From NCBI GenBank assembly GCA_022616215.1, contig JAKEFE010000001.1, positions 1 through 19,562 of the forward strand: DNA of 19,562 bases. The letters run 5' to 3'. Position 1 is the first letter of the stretch. The number at the start of each line of letters is the position of its first letter. A program made the position numbers and the translations under genes. This document shows, piece by piece, positions 11,692-18,522 of the stretch. Origin of the DNA: Candidatus Parcubacteria bacterium (GTDB taxonomy: Bacteria; Patescibacteriota; Minisyncoccia; Phycocordibacterales; Phycocordibacteraceae). A model generated the notes under the pieces. That model did not search any database, was not told the DNA's origin, and saw only the letters and a list, made by a program, of their open reading frames with translations.

Positions 11692-13845
11692 CTACTCGCC
11701 GTACAAGGTCTTTGACAGTGCGTCAACACGTGCCGCGAGCAGGGGGTGAGTCTTCAGTTCGGGGTCTTTGGCGATTATATCTTTGGCGGCGCCTCTGGCT
11801 GCCTCCACCATTTTCAAGTTTTTGATGGCCTCCATGGCCACGTCGGAGATGCCCCACTGGCGTTTACCATAGAGCTCTCCGGAACCGCGCAGCAGGAGGT
11901 CTTGCTCGGCAAGCTCAAAGCCGTTTTTTGCAGTGGTGAGCGCCTTGAGACGTCCGACAGTGCCTTCCGTCCGACTTTCCGATTGCAGAAAGCAGTATGC
12001 CTGATGGGTTGAGCGGATGACACGGCCGCGAAGTTGATGGAGCTGGGCGAGGCCGAAACGCTCTGCGCCTTCAATCAAAATCACCGTCGCATTTGGGACA
12101 TTGACACCAACTTCAACGACGGAGGTCGCAACCAGTACTTGCGTTTCATTCTCTTTAAACTTTCGCATCGCCTCTTCTTTGTCAGCAGGGGTCATTTTGC
12201 TGTGAAGGAGGCCAACGCAGTAATCCTTAAACTCACCTTTTTGGAGTTTTGTACACTCTGTTTTTGCAGACTTTGCCTGGAGCGCGAATTCTTTTGCAGG
12301 ATCCGGTTCGTCAATACGCGGGCAAATAACATAAGCTTGTCGTCCTGCAGAAAGTTCCTCATGAATCTTTGCGTACGCTTTTCCGCGCGTGTCATCAGTC
12401 ACCACTTCAGTAATCACGGGCTTACGTCCCGACGGCATTTGATCAAGCACCGTTACATCAAGGTCTCCGTATATGGTGAGTGCGAGTGTGCGGGGGATAG
12501 GGGTAGCAGTCATAGAGAGGAGATGCGGTTCTTTGCTGTCTTTTCGTGCAAGACGGTGACGCTGCACTTTCCCAAAGCGATGTTGTTCGTCAATAATGGC
12601 AAACGCAAGATCGCGAAACACGACGCCTTTTTGGATGAGTGCGTGCGTGCCAATGACAAGCGGTATTTCTCCATTTGCAACCCATTTACAAAGCTGGGAG
12701 CGCGAAATGCGAGTGGCAACTTCTCCGCGTACTTTAGAAGGGAATTTGTAACATTCTTTGCCGGTTATAAGTCCAACGGACATTGAGTGTTTTTTGAAAA
12801 ATTCAACGAACGAAGCGAAGTGTTGTTTGGCGAGGATTTCGGTGGGGCACATATACGCCACTTGGAGGTGGCGGGAGGCACCACCAGCTTCGCGCGCATG
12901 TGCGAGGGCATACGCTGTTGCGGCGGCCACCGCCGTCTTTCCGCTTCCGACATCTCCTTCAAGGAGGCGCATCATCGGATGAGATTTTGAAAAATCATTA
13001 AGGATAGTATTGACGGCATCTGTTTGTGCCTTTGTTGGCTCAAAGGGGAAATCTTTGATGAAATCTTCTACCACGCCTCGGTCTACCACGAGTGCAGGTG
13101 CATCCTTCCGCGCACTTTCCGCGCGCGCTTTTTGGACGGCGAGCTGGATGGCAAACACTTCTTCAAATGCGAAGCGTTTTCGCGCCGCATGAGCATCCGC
13201 CTCCTTCTTTGGGGTATGCATCCAGACGAGTGCGGTTGAAACTTTCGGCAATGAGTAGTCGGTGCGCAGTTTTTCCGGAACTAGGTCGCCAACTGTTTCG
13301 TGCACACCGGTTTTCATCACGCGCTCAAGGGCATGCCGGAGCCAGAGCGAGGAAATGCCTTTTGTTTCTGGATACACGGCAAACAGCACTGGTGTATCTC
13401 CGCCAAATAACGATTCGTGCGACGAGGTAGGTAACACCTCGGCTCTCTCTACCGCCGGGTTAGTGATATAGATTTTCCCGGGTGTACCTGCAACTTTGCC
13501 GGTGACTTTCACGAGTCCCATACCTTCCGTCATCTTTGCCATATATGGTTGGCGAAACCACATGATTTTCACGCGCCCCGAACCATCTTCCAGATATGCT
13601 TCGGCACTTGGAGTGCGACTCTTCCAGGTACGCCTCGCTTTAGCACCTTTCAAGGTGCCGTACAGCGTGACGGTTTCTCCAGGAACAAGTGCGCCCACCG
13701 AGCGCACTTGATCGGTGGATTCGTAGCGGAAGGGGAAGTGGTAGAGGAGATCGCGGATGGTGCGGATGCCAAGGCGGGTAAGGGCGGCCTTTTGCTCAGG
13801 CTTTAAATACTTGAAATGGAGGGCGATTAGGTCGTGTGGCTTCAC
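11692..13845 (-). CDS. recG: ATP-dependent DNA helicase RecG
   Basis: RecG remodels stalled replication forks and branch-migrates recombination intermediates. The 717-residue protein has the N-terminal wedge/OB domain (YHFPFRYE, GETVTLYGTLKGAK), Walker A GDVGSGKT, the RecG-specific Walker B box DEQHRFGKVQR, SMTATPIPRTL, LDQMPSGRKPV, the motif VI region GLAQLHQLRGRVIRS, and the LLLRGSGELYGKRQWG hook. The start is GTG 13845, with TATACT (13857-13852) ending exactly 6 nt before it, so the mRNA is predicted to be leaderless. It is divergent from the DUF218 gene, sharing a 55-nt intergenic promoter region. Confidence 0.96.
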   Translation of the reverse strand: MKPHDLIALHFKYLKPEQKAALTRLGIRTIRDLLYHFPFRYESTDQVRSVGALVPGETVTLYGTLKGAKARRTWKSRTPSAEAYLEDGSGRVKIMWFRQPYMAKMTEGMGLVKVTGKVAGTPGKIYITNPAVERAEVLPTSSHESLFGGDTPVLFAVYPETKGISSLWLRHALERVMKTGVHETVGDLVPEKLRTDYSLPKVSTALVWMHTPKKEADAHAARKRFAFEEVFAIQLAVQKARAESARKDAPALVVDRGVVEDFIKDFPFEPTKAQTDAVNTILNDFSKSHPMMRLLEGDVGSGKTAVAAATAYALAHAREAGGASRHLQVAYMCPTEILAKQHFASFVEFFKKHSMSVGLITGKECYKFPSKVRGEVATRISRSQLCKWVANGEIPLVIGTHALIQKGVVFRDLAFAIIDEQHRFGKVQRHRLARKDSKEPHLLSMTATPIPRTLALTIYGDLDVTVLDQMPSGRKPVITEVVTDDTRGKAYAKIHEELSAGRQAYVICPRIDEPDPAKEFALQAKSAKTECTKLQKGEFKDYCVGLLHSKMTPADKEEAMRKFKENETQVLVATSVVEVGVNVPNATVILIEGAERFGLAQLHQLRGRVIRSTHQAYCFLQSESRTEGTVGRLKALTTAKNGFELAEQDLLLRGSGELYGKRQWGISDVAMEAIKNLKMVEAARGAAKDIIAKDPELKTHPLLAARVDALSKTLYGE

Positions 13846-13851
13846 GATACG

Positions 13852-13857
13852 AGTATA
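13852..13857 (-). promoter_or_regulatory. -10 TATACT for recG
   Basis: TATACT on the minus strand ends 6 nt before GTG 13845; no Shine-Dalgarno could fit between them. Confidence 0.65.
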
Positions 13858-13888
13858 CGCTTTTCGAATCCTGGGCGGTCAGCATTGA

Positions 13889-13894
13889 TATACT
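13889..13894 (+). promoter_or_regulatory. Extended -10 (TGaTATACT) for the DUF218 gene
   Basis: TATACT with TG upstream (13886-13887) ends 6 nt before ATG 13901, divergent to the recG promoter 31 nt away. Confidence 0.65.
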
Positions 13895-13900
13895 TCTGGC

Positions 13901-14701
13901 ATGGCAAGTCAGGAACCTCGTCCTAATCTGAATCAGAGTAAAGAGTACCTGGATAAGGTACAGAGTCTTATTACAGCAAAAGGAGAACTCGGAGAAATAC
14001 ATTTCGAATACTTAACTGACGTGCTTCAAGCGCTTGGGGTCGATGTCGACTTGTTTGGTTATATAACTGCTGAAGAAGTTCCAGCAATAGTAAAAGACCT
14101 AATCGAACAAGGATTTGAAAAGATAAGCAGCACTGAACTCCCGGAAGAGATAAAAAAGAAAGTTATCCGCCTGTGGGACCATCTGGCAGAAAGTGACCCG
14201 GTTCAGGAAGCAGACCTCATCTTCGTGTTCGGTGGAATCAGCATAAACGCGGTCATGGAAGCGGTACGTCTAAAGAATGAAGGATATGCTCCGAAAATAC
14301 TCTTCAGCGGAAAGCACGGGTCCTACATGAAAGGCGTCCAGGGTTTAAGTGAAGCTGAAAAGTACGCAAATCTCGCAAAAGACAACGGAGTACCAGAGTC
14401 AAACATCTTGCTTGAGAAGGAATCGACCAATACTCCAGAAAATATTGTGAACTCCGCGAAGCTTCTTCACGCCGAAAATCTGTTGCCTAAAAAGATTATT
14501 GCAGTTAGCTTACCGTACCACATGAAGCGCGCCGCTCTTACAATGCTGGCTGGGTTTGATTGGGATTTTGAGCTTATACGGCACCCAGGCCCCTCTGCAA
14601 AATACTCTCGCGATACGTTCTACAAGGATAAAAGCGGCTGGTCGTATGTATGCTTTGAGTACATCAAGCTATATATGGCCAGGAAGATGGGGCACTTCTA
14701 G
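13901..14701 (+). CDS. DUF218 (YdcF/ElyC-like) protein with helical N-terminal extension
   Basis: 266 residues. The C-terminal two thirds match the DUF218 fold seen in YdcF, SanA and ElyC: DLIFVFGGISINAVMEAV (strand plus Gly-rich loop), APKILFSGKHG, LEKESTNTPENIVNSAKLL (the conserved STNTxEN motif) and KIIAVSLPYHMKRAA. The first ~95 residues are a charged helical domain not needed for the fold. It has no signal peptide or TM, so it should be cytosolic, unlike SanA/ElyC. DUF218 proteins have been linked to envelope integrity in E. coli; the activity is unresolved. It has its own TATACT promoter and is followed by a cell-wall amidase gene 78 nt downstream. Confidence 0.82.
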   Translation: MASQEPRPNLNQSKEYLDKVQSLITAKGELGEIHFEYLTDVLQALGVDVDLFGYITAEEVPAIVKDLIEQGFEKISSTELPEEIKKKVIRLWDHLAESDPVQEADLIFVFGGISINAVMEAVRLKNEGYAPKILFSGKHGSYMKGVQGLSEAEKYANLAKDNGVPESNILLEKESTNTPENIVNSAKLLHAENLLPKKIIAVSLPYHMKRAALTMLAGFDWDFELIRHPGPSAKYSRDTFYKDKSGWSYVCFEYIKLYMARKMGHF

Positions 14702-14766
14702 AAAAGTTCCAACAGTCTCCCAGACAGCCAGCATGGTCGCCCCATCAGCATCCGCTCGTCGTACGC

Positions 14767-14772
14767 TATAGT
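14767..14772 (+). promoter_or_regulatory. -10 TATAGT for the amidase gene
   Basis: TATAGT ends 7 nt before ATG 14780 and overlaps GTG 14771, ruling that codon out as a start. Confidence 0.55.
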
Positions 14773-14779
14773 GAACACT

Positions 14780-15913
14780 ATGAGACTCGCTGTACTTCTC
14801 CTCCTCATTCTTCCTAACGTTGCGTTTGCGGCGTTCTCTACAACCGTGACTAAGGAAGACGTGCAAACGAAATATCTGTGGGCTGGGCAAGGAGGAGACA
14901 AGGTACACATACTCATCATGCCCGGCCACGAACCTTTCTATGGCGGCGCAGAACACGCAGGACTACGAGAACGCGACATTGTGGTAGATATTTCAAACAA
15001 GCTTGCGACACATCTTCGTGCCAACCCAAACTATGAGGTGACCATTGCGCGTGACCAACTCAATTGGAGTGCGGAGCTTCAAGAGTATTTTGAAGAAGAG
15101 TGGGAGGAGATTAAAGACTTTGTGGAGGATAGTAAACGCGTTATGAAGCGAATGATACGTAAGGGAGATATTGAAGACAGAGATTTTGAAGTAGAACACA
15201 ATTCAGCCGCAACTGATGTCGCACTTCGTTTGTACGGCATAAACAAGTGGGCAAGCGAGGAAGGATACGACATCGTTATCCACCCTCACTTAAACGACAA
15301 CATGGGCGCAGAGTTTCAATCAGGCTTTGCAGTGTATGTGCCTGACGCGCAGTTTGGAAATGGGCAGGCAGGACACGCTCTTGGAGAAGCGATTGCGTTT
15401 GAACTAAATGATATGAATGCAAGCTCCACACTTCCCATAGAAAACTATGCGATTGTTGAAGACCAGGATTTGATTGCGCTTGGCGCGTATAACACGGCAG
15501 ATTTCCCAGTAGTGCTTGTGGAGTACGCATATATCTATGAGTCAAAAATAGCGAATGCTGGTGCGCGTGACGCAGTACTCTCTGACATGGCCTATCAAAC
15601 GTATCGCGGTATTCAGAACTTCGTTGGAGCTCCAGTAGCAGGCGACAACACACTTGCACTTCCGTACGCATGGACGCAGGCACCCCTTCTTGAGGGAGAA
15701 TCAAGTCCGCAAGTGTACGCGCTTCAAGTTGCACTCCATTCGCTTGGACTCTATCCTCTTGGCGGCCAGCTTCTTATTGGGTGCCCCGTCTCAGGCTATA
15801 TGGGCCCCTGCACCAGAAGTGCACTCAAAGTATTTCAAGCATCTAAAGGGCTTGAACAGACCGGAACTATAGGACCACGCACAAAAGCGGCGTTAGTTGG
15901 GGCAGGGTTCTAA
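14780..15913 (+). CDS. Secreted N-acetylmuramoyl-L-alanine amidase (Amidase_3-like) with peptidoglycan-binding domain
   Basis: 377 residues from ATG 14780. An N-terminal signal peptide (MRLAVLLLLILPNVAFA) points to export. The catalytic domain shows Amidase_3 zinc positions: His50 in MPGHEP, Glu64 in LRERD, His170 in IHPHLND and Glu248 in VLVEYAYI, the last acting as general base in the family. A long charged helical insertion (about 95-140) lies between the first and second halves. Residues about 305-375 form a PG_binding_1 domain (SPQVYALQVALHSLGLYP ... YMGPCTRSALKVFQASKGL), with a Cys pair that may be disulfide-bonded. It cuts the amide bond between MurNAc and the stem peptide. GTG 14771 is rejected because it lies in the -10. 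Confidence 0.85.
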   Translation: MRLAVLLLLILPNVAFAAFSTTVTKEDVQTKYLWAGQGGDKVHILIMPGHEPFYGGAEHAGLRERDIVVDISNKLATHLRANPNYEVTIARDQLNWSAELQEYFEEEWEEIKDFVEDSKRVMKRMIRKGDIEDRDFEVEHNSAATDVALRLYGINKWASEEGYDIVIHPHLNDNMGAEFQSGFAVYVPDAQFGNGQAGHALGEAIAFELNDMNASSTLPIENYAIVEDQDLIALGAYNTADFPVVLVEYAYIYESKIANAGARDAVLSDMAYQTYRGIQNFVGAPVAGDNTLALPYAWTQAPLLEGESSPQVYALQVALHSLGLYPLGGQLLIGCPVSGYMGPCTRSALKVFQASKGLEQTGTIGPRTKAALVGAGF

Positions 15914-15926
15914 GCTCCGGCTCTGC

Positions 15927-15932
15927 TATTAT
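15927..15932 (+). promoter_or_regulatory. Extended -10 (TGcTATTAT) before the truncated malic-enzyme frame
   Basis: TATTAT with TG at 15924-15925 ends 8 nt before ATG 15941, so the broken gene kept a normal promoter. Confidence 0.5.
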
Positions 15933-15940
15933 TCCTTCCT

Positions 15941-16129
15941 ATGACCGATGTCGGGAAAGAGGCGCTTGCACTCCATAAGGAGAAGGGCGGGAAGATAGAA
16001 ACGAAAGAAAATTTTTGGGTTTGCCCGCGCGAGTCCGCGAGCGCGGCCGAGGCGCGAAGCGCCGAGGCAACATCTTTCAATTTCGCTGAAAAGAAAAGGT
16101 TCCTGACACCTTATTCCTCTTATTTTTGA
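15941..16129 (+). pseudogene. Malic enzyme N-terminal fragment cut off by island sequence
   Basis: The 62-codon frame begins MTDVGKEALALHKEKGGKIETKEN, very like the start of NAD(P)-malic enzymes (EALxLHKxxxGKxExKSKV...LSLAYTPGV). After about codon 24 (about 16012) the similarity ends: the frame continues through GC-rich hairpin sequence (CPRESASAAEARSAEATS) to a stop at 16129. The catalytic and nucleotide-binding domains are absent. The most economical reading is a malic-enzyme gene interrupted by an insertion or rearrangement at about 16010; the rest of the gene is not in the window. Alternatively this is an unrelated short ORF. The identification rests on about 22 residues. Confidence 0.5.
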
Positions 16130-16353
16130 GGATAAGAACATTCACGCGGCAATGAAATCCTATTTTGATATTTTGTGGAAAATCGGAACACCTTAGTTTC
16201 CGATCCCCCTCGGATTTTTGAATTTCAGAATTCGGATTTCACCCCCCAAATTCAGAAATACAGCCCGCGTAGCGGGCGTTGCGAGCGCCGAGGCTCTCGC
16301 GAGGCGCGAGAGGGCTTCTAGGGCTGATTCTCAAAAAAAGCTCGAGCAAGGGT
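16013..16353. repeat. Hairpin-rich noncoding stretch at the island border
   Basis: No gene is seen after 16129. Perfect short stems are CCGCGC/GCGCGG (16025-16046), GGCGC-GAA-GCGCC (16051-16063), AAGGT/ACCTT (16096-16112), ATCGGAA/TTCCGAT (16182-16204), GCCCGC-GTA-GCGGGC (16263-16277) and CTCTCGCG-AGG-CGCGAGAG (16294-16312). GC-rich blocks alternate with AT-rich spacers. The density of palindromes looks like accumulated dispersed repeat elements. Confidence 0.65.
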
Positions 16354-16450
16354 TATAATTTCACCGCAAATCTCGATTTGCGGTGTTTGTTGGACAAAGT
16401 TCTAAACTATTTCGAGCAAAATCCAAATGATTGAAAATACTAATGCGGAT

Positions 16451-16498
16451 GAGGCAAGGCGAAACTATTTGTCTGGGGGAATGGATTCGCCTTGCCTC
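16451..16498 (+). repeat. Hairpin A, left copy, with GTCTGGGG loop
   Basis: A 13-bp perfect stem surrounds a 22-nt loop (16464-16485) containing GTCTGGGGGAATGG. The right copy (18028-18071, minus) keeps an 11-bp stem, and one pair has changed from A-T to G-C on both sides. Confidence 0.8.
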
Positions 16499-16507
16499 GG
16501 CTGATTT

Positions 16508-16546
16508 CCCGCCCGCAGGAGGGGTCTGGGGAGGAATGCGGGCGGG
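16508..16546 (+). repeat. Hairpin B, left copy, with GTCTGGGG loop
   Basis: A 10-bp perfect stem CCCGCCCGCA/TGCGGGCGGG holds a 19-nt purine-rich loop with GGGGTCTGGGGAGGAA. The identical hairpin is at 17978-18016 on the minus strand. Confidence 0.8.
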
Positions 16547-16589
16547 TTCCCGTGCCTTTCCGAAATTCAAAAACTTTTTCGGCGCCAAA

Positions 16590-17642
16590 TCATCTTCCCA
16601 ACTCCTCCAATAACTTCTTAACATTCACTCTAATATATCTATTAAGATTTTCCATTCCGATATCAAAATTGTCGGCTTCAACAATGGAAAGAATTTTCTC
16701 AAGTTTTTCCTTTAGCTGTACTTTATCAACTTCTTTTTCTTTCACTTCGTCTTTACCGCGATTGTATATTTCATATCCCTGCGCTCTTTTTACATCCATA
16801 GAAAGCGACCTAACCATATTCACAACTTCTGTTTCCATTGTTGAAGTCAAAAGATTTCCTACGACTTCACGAACATCTAAACCAGAAGCTAGAAAATTTT
16901 CTTTATTGTCCTCGATAATCTTTGAAAGTTCTTCGGTAAAATTTTCTAGCTCAACTTTTTCCAAACCTCTTATTTTTTGAGAAAGCTCGCCGAGCTTTTC
17001 TCCAAGTTCTGCGGTTGGAACAACACTCATTAAAATATTTTCTTGTGAAATAGCGACATTTGGCTCGCCGAGTCTTCTCTTTTCCGCTCGTTGTCTCTCC
17101 AACTCTTCGGCTTTTTTCAAAATCTCAATTTTCTTTTCAATGTCAAAAGATTTTATCGCTTCAATTAAATCTTCCTTAGATTTTATTTGATCATGGTCAA
17201 TATTATTTTCTTTGAAAAAAGAAGAAAATTGAGCATCAATTTCTTTTAACTCTTTTTTAGCTTGCTCAATTTTTTCTCTTTTTTCGACAACATCTCCCTC
17301 GTCGTAAATTGCAAGCTGTTTTCTGCCAGATTCATACTTTGAAGAATAACCAGTAATTTCTTTTGAGGCTTCATCAACTTCAATGTCAGTATGCGTAGCA
17401 TAATCGACAGACTTATCTTCTGGTACTTTCATAATGACCATTCGCCCTTTTTCTTCCTCACCAATCTCACTTTCGCTTTTACTTCCTTTCCTCCGTTCTT
17501 GTTTCGTTGCCCACTCAAAGGCATAAATTAGATCGCCCGAAACAGTCGCACGGCCTTCCTGCGCTTCAAATCCTTCGTTTTTGATTTTTTCGGCATCCTT
17601 CTCGGAACTTGTGCCGTGCGTAATAAATTCGGGCGATTTCAT
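16590..17642 (-). CDS. ART-like (HGT-motif) protein with coiled-coil C-terminus, candidate effector of an xre pair
   Basis: 350 residues, AT-rich codons unlike the core genes. The N-terminal ~120 residues read ITHGTSSEKDAEKIKNEGFEAQ ... SGDLIYAFEWATKQ ... GRKQLAIYDEGDVV. His-Gly-Thr near the start, a following helix ending in GF, then a Tyr/Ala-rich segment recall ADP-ribosyltransferase or KptA-like folds; this is weak pattern evidence. Residues about 118-200 are strongly charged and coiled-coil-like; the rest is helical (ENFTEELSKIIEDNKENF, VVNMVRSLSMDVKRAQGYEIY). No signal peptide or TM. The ATG overlaps the xre stop by 4 nt (ATGA), the usual antitoxin-then-toxin order. The stop lies next to IR-L. 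Function unknown; toxin or defence effector is an inference. Confidence 0.6.
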   Translation of the reverse strand: MKSPEFITHGTSSEKDAEKIKNEGFEAQEGRATVSGDLIYAFEWATKQERRKGSKSESEIGEEEKGRMVIMKVPEDKSVDYATHTDIEVDEASKEITGYSSKYESGRKQLAIYDEGDVVEKREKIEQAKKELKEIDAQFSSFFKENNIDHDQIKSKEDLIEAIKSFDIEKKIEILKKAEELERQRAEKRRLGEPNVAISQENILMSVVPTAELGEKLGELSQKIRGLEKVELENFTEELSKIIEDNKENFLASGLDVREVVGNLLTSTMETEVVNMVRSLSMDVKRAQGYEIYNRGKDEVKEKEVDKVQLKEKLEKILSIVEADNFDIGMENLNRYIRVNVKKLLEELGR

Positions 17643-17857
17643 ATCAATTTATTTATATCAATCTCAAGGGCTTTCGCAATTTTTTGAATAACCTTTAAGG
17701 AGGGATTGCGAACACCACGCTCAATCCCACTTATATACGAACGATGTAAATTGAGGCGCCTAGAAATATCACCTTGCGAAAGCCCTTTTTTAAGGCGTAT
17801 TTTTCTAACTTTTTTACCAAATTTTTTTGATATATCTTCCATATTTGTTGTCCACAC
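17639..17857 (-). CDS. XRE-family HTH transcriptional regulator (antitoxin-like)
   Basis: 72 residues. A complete HTH_3 domain is visible: GKKVRKIRLKKGLSQGDISRRLNL, the recognition helix HRSYISGIERGVRN, then PSLKVIQKIAKALEI. It should bind operator DNA as a dimer and probably represses its own operon. Start GTG 17857 (MWTTNMEDI) is favoured because TAGAAT (17871-17866) ends 8 nt before it; ATG 17842 (MEDISKKFG) is the alternative. ATCTT/AAGAT and ATAAT/ATTAT half-sites occur upstream between the gene and IR-R. It overlaps the 350-aa gene by 4 nt, so the two form one operon resembling type II toxin-antitoxin organisation. Confidence 0.88.
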   Translation of the reverse strand: MWTTNMEDISKKFGKKVRKIRLKKGLSQGDISRRLNLHRSYISGIERGVRNPSLKVIQKIAKALEIDINKLI

Positions 17858-17865
17858 TTGCTTTT

Positions 17866-17871
17866 ATTCTA
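17866..17871 (-). promoter_or_regulatory. -10 TAGAAT for the xre operon
   Basis: TAGAAT on the minus strand ends 8 nt before GTG 17857, in an AT-rich spacer between xre and the right repeat arm. Confidence 0.45.
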
Positions 17872-17977
17872 TCTTTTGTCGTAAGATAAGTCTATGGAGA
17901 ATAATAAGTCCATATACATTATGGATTTTTATTTTGTGGTGCCGAAAAAGTTTTTGAATTTCAAAGAGGCACGGGAA

Positions 17978-18016
17978 CCCGCCCGCATTCCTCCCCAGAC
18001 CCCTCCTGCGGGCGGG
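17978..18016 (-). repeat. Hairpin B, right copy
   Basis: Same 10-bp stem and 19-nt loop as at 16508-16546, on the opposite strand. Confidence 0.8.
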
Positions 18017-18027
18017 AAATCAGCCGA

Positions 18028-18071
18028 GGCAGGGCGAATCCATTCCCCCAGACAAATTGTTTCGCCCTGCC
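18028..18071 (-). repeat. Hairpin A, right copy, with compensatory change
   Basis: Minus strand GGCAGGGCGAA pairs with TTCGCCCTGCC around a 22-nt loop. Relative to the left copy (GGCAAGGCGAA/TTCGCCTTGCC), both members of one base pair changed, so pairing is kept. Confidence 0.8.
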
Positions 18072-18238
18072 GAGTCCATTTTAGTCGTTTGGATTTTGCT
18101 CGAAATAGTTTAGAACTTTGTCCAACAAACACCGCAAATCGAGATTTCTCTAGAATTCAACGATTCAGAACGCCCGCCCGCATCGGGCGCAGATTCGGAA
18201 CTAAATCCTATGGAAGTTTCAAGTTGCGGTGAAATTAT

Positions 18239-18522
18239 ATCCTTTGCGCGAACCTTTTTCGAGCGGAAAACGGACTGACCCACCTCGCCGCCCGCCTCCG
18301 CTGACGCTCCGGCGGCAACCTCGCAGAAAAATATCCTCCGCTTTCTTGATTTTGCGCGCGCCCGATTTTTTCTTCTAAAAAGGAAGAGGATATTTTTCTG
18401 CTCGGTTCCGCCCTCCAAGTATTCGGGCGGTGCGGCGGGGCTTCGCTCGGGCGCGGCGGAATTCCCCCCACACCCCCCTTCCGCCGCGCCCTCGCGTGGA
18501 CGGACAGAAATTTTTGCGGCGA
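18239..18522. repeat. Palindrome cluster between IR-R and the helicase gene
   Basis: No credible gene. A perfect 16-bp inverted repeat, GCAGAAAAATATCCTC (18323-18338) with its complement (18386-18401), encloses 47 nt. A second, GGGCGCGGCGGAA (18449-18461) with TTCCGCCGCGCCC (18479-18491), has a 17-nt loop that on the minus strand reads as G-runs, GGGGGGTGTGGGGGGAA, closely resembling hairpin B. CCGCCC/GGGCGG stems are also present. It may terminate helicase transcription, though no T-run follows. Confidence 0.7.

Larger units (their letters stand above)
16354..16583 (+). repeat. Left arm of a long inverted repeat (IR-L)
   Basis: The arm begins TATAATTTCACCGCAA and is continuous with a 216-nt block (16368-16583) that is nearly identical, in reverse orientation, to 17941-18147. 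Inside are three hairpins: CACCGCAAAT-CTCG-ATTTGCGGTG (16362-16385), GAGGCAAGGCGAA/TTCGCCTTGCCTC (16451-16498) and CCCGCCCGCA/TGCGGGCGGG (16508-16546). The inner end stops 6 nt short of the stop codon of the ART-like gene. Frames through it are low-complexity and not believable as proteins. Confidence 0.85.
17941..18238 (-). repeat. Right arm of the long inverted repeat (IR-R)
   Basis: Read on the minus strand, 18147-17941 (207 nt) matches 16368-16583 nearly base for base, ending in AATTCAAAAACTTTTTCGGC. The outer signature TATAATTTCACCGCAA recurs at about 18238-18223, but about 75 nt separate it from the block, a spacer absent from the left arm. That spacer contains its own GCCCG/CGGGC stem. 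Arms point inward and enclose the xre operon. Confidence 0.85.

Noticed and set aside
12034..12786. 250-codon open frame antisense to recG
   Set aside because: It is fully inside recG with no recognisable domain; RecG motifs on the other strand are unambiguous.
16361..16624. Short frames in the inverted repeat arms (also 17894-18232, 17929-18132, 18110-18613)
   Set aside because: They translate hairpin stems into low-complexity peptides, and occur because the same repeat is read in both copies.
16000..18522. CRISPR array or integron attC cluster
   Set aside because: The repeats are inverted and hairpin-forming with unequal spacing, there are no regular direct repeats with spacers, and no integrase or cas gene is visible.
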